From Pseudomonadota bacterium (GTDB lineage: Bacteria; Pseudomonadota; Alphaproteobacteria; G022571365): a stretch of DNA of 37,647 nt. Shown in pieces: positions 17,642 to 25,805 of the stretch; within the stretch, counting starts at the first letter, position 1, and each line of letters opens with the position of its first letter. Under the pieces are notes generated by a model. That model ran no database searches and was not told where the DNA came from. It saw only the letters and a program-made list of their open reading frames with translations. Where the stretch lies: positions 1 to 37,647 of the forward strand of contig JACZXZ010000016.1 in NCBI GenBank assembly GCA_022571365.1. The letters are read 5' to 3'. A program made the position numbers and the translations under genes.

Positions 17642-18472
17642 ATGGTGAACACGGCGAGCCGCGAGGACAGGGTTACCATTCCCGACTTGCACGCCCGCAA
17701 AGGCGGCGTCCCGGTGGTGTGCCTCACCGCCTACACCACCCCGATGGCGAAGCTCCTGGACCCCTATGTCGATCTCCTGCTGGTGGGCGATTCCCTGGGC
17801 ATGGTGCTCTACGGCATGGCGAGCACCATCGGCGTGAGCCTCGATATGATGATCGCCCACGGCGCCGCGGTGGTGCGCGGCGCGACGCGGGCCTGCGTCA
17901 TCGTCGACATGCCCTTCGGCTCCTACCAGGAATCCCCGGCCGCCGCCTTCCGCAACACGGCGCGGGTGATGAAGGAGACCGGCGCCGCCGGCGTCAAGCT
18001 CGAGGGCGGAGCGGAGATGGCGGAAACCGTGGCCTTTCTCGTCGACCGCGGCATTCCTGTGATGGGCCATGTCGGGCTCACCCCGCAGTCGGTGCACAGC
18101 CTCGGCGGCTTCCGCGCCCGCGGCAAGTCGGAGGTCGAGGCCGAGCGCATCATCGCCGGCGCCGAGGCGATAGCCCAAGCCGGGGCCTTCGCCATCGTGG
18201 TCGAGGGCACGCTTGAGCCCGTGGCCCGGGAGCTCGCCCGGCGCGTGCCGACGCCGATCATCGGCATCGGCGCCTCGCCCGCTTGCGACGGCCAGATCCT
18301 GGTGACCGAGGACCTGGTCGGCCTGTTTTCCGACTTCACGCCCAAATTCGTCAAACGCTACGCATCGACCGGCGACCAGATCAGGAAAGCCGTCGCCGCC
18401 TATGCCGAGGACGTGCGTCAGCGCCGGTTCCCGGGCCCCGAGCACTGCTTCGGCGTCAAAGGCGAGAAGTGA
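17642..18472 (+). CDS. panB: 3-methyl-2-oxobutanoate hydroxymethyltransferase
   Basis: PanB makes ketopantoate from alpha-ketoisovalerate and 5,10-methylene-THF, the first committed step to pantothenate and CoA. The 276-residue length is normal. Signatures are '[15 protein letters not shown]' near 27, the VGDSLGMV metal site near 48, 'DMPFGSYQ', 'AGVKLEGG', '[10 protein letters not shown]', the catalytic Glu in IVVEGTLEP, and '[15 protein letters not shown]'. The Shine-Dalgarno run ends immediately before the ATG, so the next codon, GTG 17645, may be the functional start. It is followed 38 bases later by panC. Confidence 0.96.
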   Translation: MVNTASREDRVTIPDLHARKGGVPVVCLTAYTTPMAKLLDPYVDLLLVGDSLGMVLYGMASTIGVSLDMMIAHGAAVVRGATRACVIVDMPFGSYQESPAAAFRNTARVMKETGAAGVKLEGGAEMAETVAFLVDRGIPVMGHVGLTPQSVHSLGGFRARGKSEVEAERIIAGAEAIAQAGAFAIVVEGTLEPVARELARRVPTPIIGIGASPACDGQILVTEDLVGLFSDFTPKFVKRYASTGDQIRKAVAAYAEDVRQRRFPGPEHCFGVKGEK

Positions 18473-18510
18473 GGGCCGCGGCCCGCGGCGATGGCGTGAG
18501 CGGGTGAATC

Positions 18511-19389
18511 ATGGCGTCGGTGCCAGACTCGGCCGAAATCCCGATCGTCCGGACCGTGGCCGAGCTGCGCGGGCGGGTCAAGGCGTGGCGCGCGGCGGGC
18601 GCCGTCATCGGTCTGGTGCCGACCATGGGAGGGCTCCATGACGGCCATCTCGCCCTGGTCCGGGCGGCGCTCGCCGCCTGCGGACGAGTCGTCGTCTCGA
18701 TCTTCGTCAATCCGACCCAGTTCGGACCCGGCGAGGACTTCGCCCGCTATCCCCGCAATGAGACGCAAGACGCGAAGCGGCTTGCCGAGCTCGGCGTCCA
18801 TCTCCTGTTCGCGCCTTCCGCGGAGCACATCTACCCCGACGGCTTCGCGACCACGGTGACGGTGAAGGGCATGGGCGAAGGGTTGTGCGGGGCGCACCGG
18901 CCCGGCCATTTCGACGGCGTCGCGACGGTGGTGGCCAAGCTGCTTCTCGCGGCCCTGCCCGATGTGGCCTATTTCGGCGAGAAGGACTATCAGCAGCTTC
19001 AGGTGATCAAACGGCTGGTCCTGGACCTGGACATCCCGGTCGCGGTCGAGGCCGTGCCGACCGTGCGCGAGGCCGACGGGCTGGCGCTCTCATCCCGCAA
19101 CCTCTATCTCTCGCCGGAAGAGCGGGCGATCGCCGCCGCGCTCAACCGGGTGTTGGCCGAGGTTGCCGCCCGGCTCGCGGCAGGCAAGACGGCCGGCGCG
19201 GGTGCGATCGCCTGGGGCCTCAAGGAGCTCGAGGCGGCGGGCTTTACCCGGATCGACTACCTCGAGGTCCGCGACGCCGAGACTCTCGGGCCGGTCGAGA
19301 CGGCGGCGCGCCCGGCGCGGGTCCTGGCGGCCGTGTGGCTGGGCCAGATCCGCCTCATCGACAACATGGCGGTGGAGCCGGCGGGGTAA
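18511..19389 (+). CDS. panC: Pantoate-beta-alanine ligase (pantothenate synthetase)
   Basis: PanC joins pantoate and beta-alanine with ATP, completing pantothenate. The 292-residue protein contains VPTMGGLHDGHLALV near residue 36 (the PTMGxLHxGH nucleotide signature), 'SIFVNPTQFGPGEDFARYPR' near 66, 'GEKDYQQLQVI' near 157 and 'LALSSRNLYLS' (KMSKS-like) near 190. The C-terminal 'RIDYLEVRDAETL' domain is present. It forms a two-gene unit with panB. Confidence 0.96.
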   Translation: MASVPDSAEIPIVRTVAELRGRVKAWRAAGAVIGLVPTMGGLHDGHLALVRAALAACGRVVVSIFVNPTQFGPGEDFARYPRNETQDAKRLAELGVHLLFAPSAEHIYPDGFATTVTVKGMGEGLCGAHRPGHFDGVATVVAKLLLAALPDVAYFGEKDYQQLQVIKRLVLDLDIPVAVEAVPTVREADGLALSSRNLYLSPEERAIAAALNRVLAEVAARLAAGKTAGAGAIAWGLKELEAAGFTRIDYLEVRDAETLGPVETAARPARVLAAVWLGQIRLIDNMAVEPAG

Positions 19390-19435
19390 GACCCAGCCAT
19401 CGGCCAGGGGCAAGCGCGGTTCTCGGCGCGCGCGG

Positions 19436-19924
19436 TCACCGCCGGCCGCTCAGATCGACGATGGGCCGGACGAACTGGGGCTCGGTGTCCCAGGGAAAGT
19501 GAATCCAGGTGTCCTGGCTGACCTCGGTGATGAAGGTGTCGACCATCGGCCGGCCGGCGGGCTTGGCGTAGACGGCGGCGAAATGGGCCTTGGGCAGCCT
19601 CTCCCGCACCGCCTTGGCGGTGGCGCCGGTGTCGACCAGGTCGTCGATGATGAGCCAGCTCTCGCCGTCGGTGTCGGGCGCGCTCAAAATCTTCACGCGG
19701 CCCTGAGTTTGGTGGTCGTAGCTGGAGACGCAGATGGTCTCGATCAGGCGAATCTCGAGCTCGCGCGCGATGATGGCCGCCGGCACCAGGCCGCCGCGGG
19801 CGATCGCCACGATGCCCTGCCAGGAGCCCAGATCCACGAGCCGCCAGGCGAGGGCCTTGGAATCGCGGTGCAGCTCCTGCCAGGAGACCGGAAACGCCTT
19901 GGTGGATTTGTCGTTGCTCTGCAT
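19436..19924 (-). CDS. gpt: Xanthine(-guanine) phosphoribosyltransferase
   Basis: Gpt salvages xanthine and guanine by transfer to PRPP. From ATG 19922-19924 the protein is 162 residues, close to the 152 of E. coli Gpt, and aligns with it from memory along its length: '[16 protein letters not shown]', '[20 protein letters not shown]', '[13 protein letters not shown]', the PRPP-binding [13 protein letters not shown] (92-104), and the '[13 protein letters not shown]' and '[10 protein letters not shown]' blocks. Longer upstream frames look non-coding. It is convergent with panC. Confidence 0.93.
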   Translation of the reverse strand: MQSNDKSTKAFPVSWQELHRDSKALAWRLVDLGSWQGIVAIARGGLVPAAIIARELEIRLIETICVSSYDHQTQGRVKILSAPDTDGESWLIIDDLVDTGATAKAVRERLPKAHFAAVYAKPAGRPMVDTFITEVSQDTWIHFPWDTEPQFVRPIVDLSGRR

Positions 19925-20058
19925 GAAGGCCCCCCGTGTTGAGACGCCGTGATTAAACCCGAACCGTCGCCGCCAGGCAATCGCACCGGAGGGAAAAGCC
20001 CATCCAGCGGAGCCGGCGGCGCGGACCAGGGGGCGAGGCCGCGCCGCGGGGGCTGGCC

Positions 20059-20496
20059 TCAAAGGGCCCTGGCTTCGACCGGGATGAGGATGCAGCCGTC
20101 GATCTTCCAGGAGCCGTCGCCTTGCCGCTCCATGGGGTAGAGCGCCATCATCGGCACGCCGTCAGGGCCGATCACCAGCACCCGCTGGGTCGGTTGGCCC
20201 CGAAACCGCGTGAGCTCGAGGAACCTCACCCCGCGCGGCCGGTAGACGGGCTGGTAGTCCCGTCTGACCATGTCCATGAAAATCTCCGGCGTGCGGAACT
20301 TGCCCTGGATGGACGGCGAGGCGTGGGCGAAGGCGGCCGCCTCGTCGTCGCGTTGGAAGGCGGCAAGCTGGCTTTCGATGACCGTGCGGATCGCCTGCCG
20401 GTCCGCTTTGCTGACGTCCATCGGCGGGCCGGACTCCTCGGCCCAGGCCGACAGCGTCCACAGCACGACGATGAGACCGCAGAGGGCCTTTCTCAT
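20059..20496 (-). CDS. Small secreted DUF4864-type protein
   Basis: A 145-residue product with an N-terminal signal peptide ([20 protein letters not shown]) and a mature domain of NTF2-like appearance: '[32 protein letters not shown]', then '[17 protein letters not shown]' and the closing '[14 protein letters not shown]'. These match what I remember of DUF4864. Function unknown; periplasmic location is inferred from the signal. The ATG at 20494-20496 was preferred over one 13 codons upstream because it places the signal at the N terminus. Confidence 0.75.
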   Translation of the reverse strand: MRKALCGLIVVLWTLSAWAEESGPPMDVSKADRQAIRTVIESQLAAFQRDDEAAAFAHASPSIQGKFRTPEIFMDMVRRDYQPVYRPRGVRFLELTRFRGQPTQRVLVIGPDGVPMMALYPMERQGDGSWKIDGCILIPVEARAL

Positions 20497-20617
20497 CCCC
20501 CGCCTCCGGCGTTGCCCTCCGAGGGTATAGGACACGGCCCGCGCCGGCGTCCAGTCGCGGTTGAGCCTTCACCGTCGCCGATCCGCCGCGCGCCCGGCGG
20601 CGCGCTCCCGGCTGATG

Positions 20618-20654
20618 AAAAAAATACCGGCGCCCCCTCGTCCCGCGGGGCGCC
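20618..20654 (-). terminator. Rho-independent terminator of the coiled-coil lipoprotein gene
   Basis: Read leftward, GGCGCCCC (20654-20647) pairs with GGGGCGCC (20636-20629) across a 10-base loop. A run of seven T follows a few bases later (20624-20618). Strong stem plus T-tract 30 bases past the stop codon at 20685. Confidence 0.85.
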
Positions 20655-20684
20655 GATCATGAATGGGATCGCGTGCGGCTCGCC

Positions 20685-21827
20685 TCAGCGAACGTAGATG
20701 TGAACCTCGTTGGTCTGGGCGGTCGCGCTGGTAGTCGCCGACAGGGTGACCCGATCCGGGGGCAGGCCCATATTGGCCAGGGAACGCAACACCGCCTCGG
20801 CGTCCCGCTTGGCCATGCTGGCACCGAGCGCGACCTCCCCGGCGGTACCGGTGCTCGGCGCCACCGCGACGAGCTCGAAGGTGGCGTCGGGACGCCGCTC
20901 GAGGGCGCGAGTCACCGCCGTATAGAGGGCCTGCTCGTACTCCACGTCGGGGCGGTCAAAACGGATGATGACCAGCGGCCGACTCCCGGCGCCCGCTGCC
21001 GCACCCTCGATCGGCGCGGCCGGGGCGAAGGCCCGGTTGGCGAGGCTGGCGCCGAATAACTGACCGCTCTTGATGCCCAGCGACAGGGCCAAAAGGTTGC
21101 TGCGCTCCCGGCTCATATAGGTGGTCTGGCGGTTTACATCTTCGCTGAACTCGATCAACAGCCGCTTGATCATCACCACGGTCTTGTTGACCTCGTCCTC
21201 GAGCATGGCGAGCTGGCGGTGGTCCTCCTCGACGGCTCCAGCCAGGCCGTAGGCGGCGCGGGCCGACTCCAGAAGGTAGGCGGCCATGGACGAAGCGCCG
21301 GACACCTTGGTGGTGAGCGAGCTCAACCTGCCGATGTCGCCGTTGATGCGGTCGAGCTGCTCCTGCGCCTGGTTCCACTGGTCGACCAGGGCGGGGTTGC
21401 CCGGCGTGGTCCCGATCTGCAGGCGCGCGTTGATCGCCGCCACGGTGCCGTGGTAGCGCTCGACGTTCTGGATGGTCGCGCTGCGCACCTGCTGGAGCTC
21501 GGCGTTGTGGCTGGCGATGGTAGTCCGCAGCCGCTGCAGCTCCGCGCGCATTTCCGCCACCTTCTGGCCGACGAAGGTCCCGGTCGCAACCCCTTCGCCA
21601 GCCGCTATCTGTTCGAAGCCGGCAACCTCGGGCGCGGGCGATTCGGTGGGGAGCAGAGTCGGCTGGGCGCTTTGCTCGGCGGGCGACGGCGGAATTTCAT
21701 ACTGCACCGTCGCGCCCGCCGGTTCCTCGCCGGTAAGCGAAGGCCACAACACGTCGTTGGAAAAAGAGCACCCGCCTAAAAGGAAGGCCGCACTCAAAGC
21801 GGCAATCAAAGGTCTCGTCAGGACCAT
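20685..21827 (-). CDS. Coiled-coil lipoprotein with C-terminal OmpA-like domain
   Basis: A 380-residue predicted lipoprotein. The signal ends in lipobox LGGC (Cys20). A Pro/Glu-rich tether (25-80) is followed by a long alpha-helical, coiled-coil-prone region (about 85-250; e.g. 'AEMRAELQRLRTTIASHNAE'). A C-terminal domain (about 285-380) of the OmpA/MotB style begins 'LVIIRFDRPDVEYEQALYTA' and has a 'SMAKRDAEAVLRSLANMG' helix. The usual peptidoglycan-binding Asp/Arg pair is not clearly conserved. A role in envelope anchoring or a secretion/chaperone complex is an inference. It ends in its own strong terminator. Confidence 0.8.
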   Translation of the reverse strand: MVLTRPLIAALSAAFLLGGCSFSNDVLWPSLTGEEPAGATVQYEIPPSPAEQSAQPTLLPTESPAPEVAGFEQIAAGEGVATGTFVGQKVAEMRAELQRLRTTIASHNAELQQVRSATIQNVERYHGTVAAINARLQIGTTPGNPALVDQWNQAQEQLDRINGDIGRLSSLTTKVSGASSMAAYLLESARAAYGLAGAVEEDHRQLAMLEDEVNKTVVMIKRLLIEFSEDVNRQTTYMSRERSNLLALSLGIKSGQLFGASLANRAFAPAAPIEGAAAGAGSRPLVIIRFDRPDVEYEQALYTAVTRALERRPDATFELVAVAPSTGTAGEVALGASMAKRDAEAVLRSLANMGLPPDRVTLSATTSATAQTNEVHIYVR

Positions 21828-21879
21828 GTATTTACCGTAATTGAACGCTTGGAGAAAAGTAAGGTCTGCGGCTCGCCAT

Positions 21880-21909
21880 AGTGTATCGCGGGTGTTAAAA
21901 TGCCAGCAA
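21880..21909 (-). promoter_or_regulatory. Possible promoter of the coiled-coil lipoprotein gene
   Basis: On the minus strand TTGCTG (21904-21909) and TACACT (21880-21885) are separated by 18 bases, in an AT-rich stretch of the region upstream of the ATG at 21827. Moderately good match; the rest of this 267-base gap up to the tRNA shows no convincing gene. Confidence 0.4.
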
Positions 21910-22094
21910 CCTATTATTTTTGCAATAAAATATTGCCGGGCACAAGATTCGCGACAAATTCGGATCTACAGCTCGGTCAAACGCGTGTTGCTGATCTCGG
22001 CGGCTCTTGCCATCATCGCTCGATTTAAAGTAGTGTCCCGCTCCGCCGCCGAATGGCAAGCAATCGCTCGATTCCTCGGCCGCAAATGCCCCGA

Positions 22095-22171
22095 GCGCCC
22101 GTAGCTCAACTGGATAGAGCGTCTGACTACGGATCAGGAGGTTGGGAGTTCGAGTCTTCCCGGGCGCGCCA
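22095..22171 (+). tRNA. tRNA-Arg (anticodon ACG)
   Basis: Acceptor GCGCCCG pairs with CGGGCGC, D arm GCTC/GAGC, anticodon loop CTACGGA with anticodon ACG, T loop TTCGAGT, and an encoded CCA end (22169-22171). 77 bases. It reads CGU and, after A34 deamination, CGC/CGA. A run of six T follows at 22173-22178. Confidence 0.96.
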
Positions 22172-22503
22172 GTTTTTTCAAGGACTTAGCTGACACCGCC
22201 GGGCGAGCATGACCCGGACAAATCGCCAACAACCGATCCCGAAAGCCCGTCCAAAGGGGCCAACACCTCGATGGGCCGCCTCCCAAATCGGGCCGAGGCG
22301 CGTCCTTCCGGCACGGCCGTGCTCCGCCGAGACCCGGCCGAGACGCGCCGCGAAGGTGAGGCGCCACAGGATCCGCGGCGGAGAGGCGGCGGCCTTCGGG
22401 TGCCGGCGCGAGCCGATTCAACGCCTTTGAAATCCCTGTCCCGGCGCGTGGCGTGAACCGCGGGGCGCCCGCCGAGATCCGCTTCGCGACCTTGGCCCCG
22501 CCC
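22172..22503. other. Gene-free stretch between tRNA-Arg and the DUF1989 gene
   Basis: High-GC sequence in which open frames on both strands look like noise (Arg/Pro-rich, no family signature). It contains the left copy of the 72-bp repeat at 22397-22468 and nothing else I can support. Confidence 0.6.
22397..22468 (+). repeat. 72-bp perfect direct repeat, left copy
   Basis: Identical over 72 bases to 23533-23604, in the same orientation and 1,136 bases apart. The core reads CGAGCCGATTCAACGCCTTT. The two copies bracket the DUF1989 gene and the folE fragment. Confidence 0.9.
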
Positions 22504-23139
22504 TCAAGCCGGAGAATAGACGATCGCGCGGACCGGTGTCGGCTTGAAGCCGGCCGCGGGGTTATCGCGCTCGGGACAGTTCGAGATCACCACGAGGAGG
22601 TCCATCTCGGCGCGCAGGTCCACGTAATCGCCCGGCTTGGACAGCCCCTCCGCGATCGCCACCCCGCCATCGGCGTCGACTGGCACGTACATGAAGAAAT
22701 TGATGTTGGCGACGATGTCCTTTTCCCCCAGCCCATGCTTCGCTAGCTCGGCCTCGAAGTTGGACTGGCAGCTCCGGGTGTTGGTCACACCGAAGCGCAC
22801 CTCGTCAATCTCGATCGAGCAGCAGCCCGCGAGCGTGTCGTGCGAGCCGCAGGTGTCCTCGACGATGGTCATCATCTTGCGCGCGCGCACGGACCACAGC
22901 ACGCACCCCTTTCCCAGATAGATGCTCTTGTTGAGCTTCATGGTGTTGGCCGCGTTGTAGCGCTCGGCGGGACTGGCGGAGTTGTAGCACAGGAAATCGA
23001 CCGCTTGCCGGCCTTCCAGGTCAATGAGACGCAGCATGTCTCCTTTCTGGATCCGCGCGCTCCACGGCGCGCAGGCCGGGATGATGGTGTCCTGGTGGAT
23101 GCTCGCCCCCGGGATGGGGCTGTCCGTCTCGCTCGTCAT
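22504..23139 (-). CDS. DUF1989 / urea-carboxylase-associated family protein
   Basis: A 211-residue cytoplasmic protein of the DUF1989 family. Relatives in guanidine-degradation operons (UAAP1/UAAP2, CgdAB) act as carboxyguanidine deiminase. Visible blocks are 'IIPACAPWSARIQKGDMLRLIDLEGRQAVDFL', 'ERYNAANTMKLNKSIYLGKG', 'MMTIVEDTCGSHDTLAGCCS' with conserved His and Cys residues, 'NINFFMYVPVDADGG' and 'GDYVDLRAEMDLLVVISNCP'. It stands alone, without urea carboxylase or a partner, so its own reaction is open. The ATG at 23137-23139 is chosen because AAAGG lies 8 bases upstream; other ATGs lie 2 and 8 codons earlier. Confidence 0.82.
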   Translation of the reverse strand: MTSETDSPIPGASIHQDTIIPACAPWSARIQKGDMLRLIDLEGRQAVDFLCYNSASPAERYNAANTMKLNKSIYLGKGCVLWSVRARKMMTIVEDTCGSHDTLAGCCSIEIDEVRFGVTNTRSCQSNFEAELAKHGLGEKDIVANINFFMYVPVDADGGVAIAEGLSKPGDYVDLRAEMDLLVVISNCPERDNPAAGFKPTPVRAIVYSPA

Positions 23140-23332
23140 TGACATCACCTTTTGATGCGACATTGCCCAGATAATCCATCGGCTGCGGGGAGACTCGCAC
23201 ATAGCGCCGGCTGAATCCATCTGACGAGGGCCGGCTGTTCCGCGACTTTGCTCACAATTACCGACCGGAGGTGCTCCGTCCGCGAAAACGGCGGCGCGAT
23301 TCGCGGCCGCGAGACAGCGAGCGAGGGCCATC

Positions 23333-23455
23333 GTGACTACGGACAAAACCATTCCCTTTGATGCGGCCCGTCGCCGGGCGGTGACCAGACCCACCCGGCA
23401 GGAGGCCGAAGAAGCGGTCCGCACGCTCATCCGCTGGGCGGGCGACGACCCGGCC
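23333..23455 (+). pseudogene. folE: GTP cyclohydrolase I (folE) 5' fragment
   Basis: From GTG 23333 about 41 codons read as the N terminus of alphaproteobacterial FolE, closing with 'RPTRQEAEEAVRTLIRWAG' and DDPAR. The family continues DDPAREGL and then more than 150 further residues. Here the sequence turns into unrelated Ser/Pro-rich coding after DDPAR and runs into the 72-bp repeat, with no FolE core nearby. It therefore looks like a severed 5' end, with a functional folE presumably elsewhere. Recognition is by memory of the motif. Confidence 0.65.
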
Positions 23456-23532
23456 CGCTCGCGCGAACCGTCCTCGGCCACCCCCGGTTCGCTGAGCGGG
23501 CGGGACCAGGCGCCAATGCCGGCGGGTGCCGG

Positions 23533-23604
23533 CGGGTGCCGGCGCGAGCCGATTCAACGCCTTTGAAATCCCTGTCCCGGCGCGTGGCGTGAACCGCGGG
23601 GCGC
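23533..23604 (+). repeat. 72-bp perfect direct repeat, right copy
   Basis: Identical to 22397-22468. Immediately upstream is a tandem GGCGGGTGCC pair (23521-23540). It ends 24 bases before the glutathione peroxidase stop codon. Confidence 0.9.
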
Positions 23605-23627
23605 TTGCCGTCCTGCGGTCCGGCTGA

Positions 23628-24107
23628 TCAGCCGGGCAGCACGGCCTCGATCGCCGCGGTGATCTCTTGCGAAAGCGGCTCCACCCGCGACGGCCAGAGC
23701 TCGGCGAGGCTGCCGTCGGGCGCAACCAGGTATTTGTGAAAGTTCCAGGCCGGCGCCGCGGCCTCGCCGAACGCCTCGACCACCCACCGGTAGAACGGAT
23801 GGGCGTCGTCGCCGATCACCGTCTGCTTCCCGGTCATGGGGAAGGTGACTTTGTAGTTCACCTCGCAGAACCGCTTGATCTCGGCCTCGGTGCCCGGCTC
23901 CTGGTCGCCGAAGTCGTTGGACGGCACGCCGAGGACCACCAGCCCCCTCTCCCGGTACCTTTCCCACAACGCCTGGAGACCCTGGTACTGGGGCGTGAAG
24001 CCACATTCGGAAGCGGTGTTGACGATCAGCACCGCCCGGCCCTTGAGGCTGGCCATGGGCAGGTCCCCGCCGTCGAGGGGGACGAATTCGAAGTCATGCG
24101 CCGACAT
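23628..24107 (-). CDS. Glutathione peroxidase (Cys type)
   Basis: A 159-residue thioredoxin-fold peroxidase that reduces hydroperoxides, in bacteria usually with thioredoxin or glutathione. Peroxidatic C35 lies in NTASECGFTPQ, and the tetrad partners are Q69 (FGDQEPG), W121 and N122 (WNFHKYLV). C81 (RFCEVNYKVTFP) may be the resolving Cys. There is no signal peptide, so it is cytoplasmic. Length and motif order are those of BtuE/BsaA-type enzymes. Confidence 0.93.
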   Translation of the reverse strand: MSAHDFEFVPLDGGDLPMASLKGRAVLIVNTASECGFTPQYQGLQALWERYRERGLVVLGVPSNDFGDQEPGTEAEIKRFCEVNYKVTFPMTGKQTVIGDDAHPFYRWVVEAFGEAAAPAWNFHKYLVAPDGSLAELWPSRVEPLSQEITAAIEAVLPG

Positions 24108-24418
24108 GGCCCCCTCCTTTCCCGGGAGTCACGGTCAAAATCAGCGTCGCGGCCGACGCCCCATCAACAGCATAGCCCCCTTAAACAGCTCATTCCAGGC
24201 GATAGGACATCCCTTTTGCCGGCCGCCGCGCCCTTGCCTCGCCTGAACCCTGCCGAGGATAGACCGCGGCCGGGGAGGCGTGCCGGTCTCCCGCCCCCCG
24301 CGGGCCGGCGCTCAAGGCCGCGCTCCCGCCTCGGTCGGGCGCGCGTGGCCTGGGAGGCGCGCCAGCAGTTAAGCGAAGCCCTGTCCCGCCGTGCCGCCCA
24401 GGGGTATAGTCAAGGGCC
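24108..24418. other. Divergent intergenic region, no gene seen
   Basis: 311 bases between the leftward peroxidase and the rightward binding-protein gene. I looked for a cobalamin riboswitch because of the neighbour and found no B12-box GCCACTG. TATAGT at 24405-24410, 8 bases before the ATG at 24419, is the only promoter-like element. Confidence 0.5.
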
Positions 24419-25348
24419 ATGACGACCATGGCCGAGCCCCGCGTCATCTCCCTCATCGCCAGCGCCACCGAGATCGTGTGCGCGCTGGGGCTCGCCGACC
24501 GGCTGGTCGGACGGTCCCATGAATGCGACTTCCCGGACGAGGTCAGGCGCCTGCCGGTGGTCACCGAACCCAAGTTCTTAACCCAAGGCACCAGCGCCGA
24601 GATCGACCGGCGGGTCAAGGATTTGCTCGAGCAGGCGCTTTCGGTCTACCGGGTCGACGCCTTGAGGCTCAGGGCCTTGAGGCCCGACGTCATCGTCACC
24701 CAGTCCCAGTGCGAGGTGTGCGCGGTGACCTTGAGCGAGGTCGAGCAGGCGGTCTCGGACTGGCTCGAGGCCCGGCCCCGGATCGTCTCGCTCGAACCCA
24801 CCGGGCTCGCCGACCTGTGGACCGACATCGCCCGGGTGGCCGACGCCCTGGGCGTCCCCGAGCGGGGCGCGGCGCTGGTCGAGTCGCTCCAAGAGCGGAT
24901 GGCGGCGATCGCCGAGCGCGCCGGCGGCCTTGCCGGACGGCCCTCGGTGGCCTCAATCGAATGGATCGATCCCCTGATGGCCGCGGGCAACTGGATGCCG
25001 GAGCTCGTGGAGAAGGCGGGCGGGGTGAGCCTGTTCGGCGAGGCCGGGAAGCATTCGCCCGGGATGCGCTGGGAAGCGCTCGTGCGCGCCGATCCCGAGG
25101 TGATCGTGGTGCTGCCCTGCGGCTTCGACATGGCGCGCACAAGGGCCGAGATGCCGGCCTTGACCGGCCGGCCTGACTGGCGGGAGCTGCGCGCGGTGCG
25201 CGCGGGGCGCGTCTTCCTCACCGACGGCAACCAGTACTTCAACCGGCCCGGCCCGCGGCTCGTCGAGTCCCTGGAAATTCTCGCCGAGATCCTGCACCCC
25301 GAGGCGTTTCACCTCGGTCATGAGGGCACCGGCTGGGAGCGGCTCTAG
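24419..25348 (+). CDS. BtuF-like cobalamin/metal-chelate binding protein, cytoplasmic form
   Basis: A 309-residue PF01497-type periplasmic-binding-protein fold: 'RVISLIASATEIVCALGLADRLVGRSHECDFP' at the N terminus, 'LRPDVIVTQSQCEVCAVTL' in the first lobe and a long linker helix near 150-180. The second lobe carries 'GNWMPELVEKAGGVSLFGEAG' and 'DPEVIVVLPCGFDMART'. These match the 'cobalamin-binding protein' subgroup. There is no signal peptide and no ABC permease or ATPase next to it, unlike a classical BtuF. It may therefore be a cytosolic ligand-binding protein; this is inference. Confidence 0.82.
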   Translation: MTTMAEPRVISLIASATEIVCALGLADRLVGRSHECDFPDEVRRLPVVTEPKFLTQGTSAEIDRRVKDLLEQALSVYRVDALRLRALRPDVIVTQSQCEVCAVTLSEVEQAVSDWLEARPRIVSLEPTGLADLWTDIARVADALGVPERGAALVESLQERMAAIAERAGGLAGRPSVASIEWIDPLMAAGNWMPELVEKAGGVSLFGEAGKHSPGMRWEALVRADPEVIVVLPCGFDMARTRAEMPALTGRPDWRELRAVRAGRVFLTDGNQYFNRPGPRLVESLEILAEILHPEAFHLGHEGTGWERL

Positions 25349-25473
25349 AGAGTTCCGCACGCGGCCGCGCAGCCGGGTCGTCTCGAAGGGACCCGGCAGG
25401 CAGACCTTCACGGGTCGAGGCGGCGGGGCGAAGACCTAGCAAGGTAATCAAAAACCAGTTGGGGCGGGCTTCT

Positions 25474-25768
25474 CATCCTTCGAGACGCGGCCCTTCGGGC
25501 TGCTCCTCAGGATGAGGAGCGTTTGGTATCAATACGTTAGCCTCGTGCCGAGGAGCGTTTGGTATCAATACGTTAGCCTCGCGTGCCGAGGAGCGTTTGA
25601 TATCAATACGTTAGCCTCGTGCCGAGGAGCGTTTGATATCAATACGTTAGCCTCGCGTGCCGAGGAGCGTTTGGCATCAATACGTTAGCCTCGTGCCGAG
25701 GAGCGTTTGGTATCAATACGTTAGCCTCGTGCTGAGGAGGCGCAACGCGCCGTCTCGAAGCATGAGGG
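25474..25768. repeat. Palindromic intergenic element interrupted by a tandem array
   Basis: The left arm (25474-25517, starting CATCCTTCGAGACGCGG) and right arm (about 25725-25768, ending CGTCTCGAAGCATGAGG) are imperfect inverted copies of each other. The CTTCGAGACG and CTCCTCAG cores are retained. It resembles the dispersed 'cttcgagacg...ctcctcaggatgagg' palindromes common between alphaproteobacterial genes. The middle has been filled by the 36/38-bp array. Beyond the element, the 25349-25805 gap shows no gene. Confidence 0.75.
25514..25733 (+). repeat. Six-copy 36/38-bp tandem repeat array
   Basis: Units start at 25514, 25550, 25588, 25624, 25662 and 25698, with lengths 36, 38, 36, 38, 36, 36. 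Each begins GAGGAGCGTTTG and ends CCTCGTGCC or CCTCGCGTGCC. Each unit is itself an imperfect hairpin: GAGG/CCTC outside and TTGATATCAA, or its one-base variants, inside. Units are contiguous without spacers, so this is not a CRISPR array. Confidence 0.92.
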
Positions 25769-25805
25769 GCTTCAACCGGCGTTTTCCCGCAAGCCTCCCG
25801 CAAGC

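Noticed and set aside
21841-22104. 87-residue plus-strand ORF before tRNA-Arg
   Set aside because: No family signature or ribosome site, runs into the tRNA, and the region looks like promoter DNA of the divergent lipoprotein gene.
22134-22421. Minus-strand ORF ending in 'ARPGRLELPTS'
   Set aside because: Its end is the antisense of tRNA-Arg, a well-known spurious translation.
24108-24418. Cobalamin riboswitch before the BtuF-like gene
   Set aside because: No B12 box (GCCACTG) or convincing core found in the leader.
25514-25733. CRISPR array
   Set aside because: Repeats are contiguous 36/38-bp units with no unique spacers, and no cas genes are in the window.
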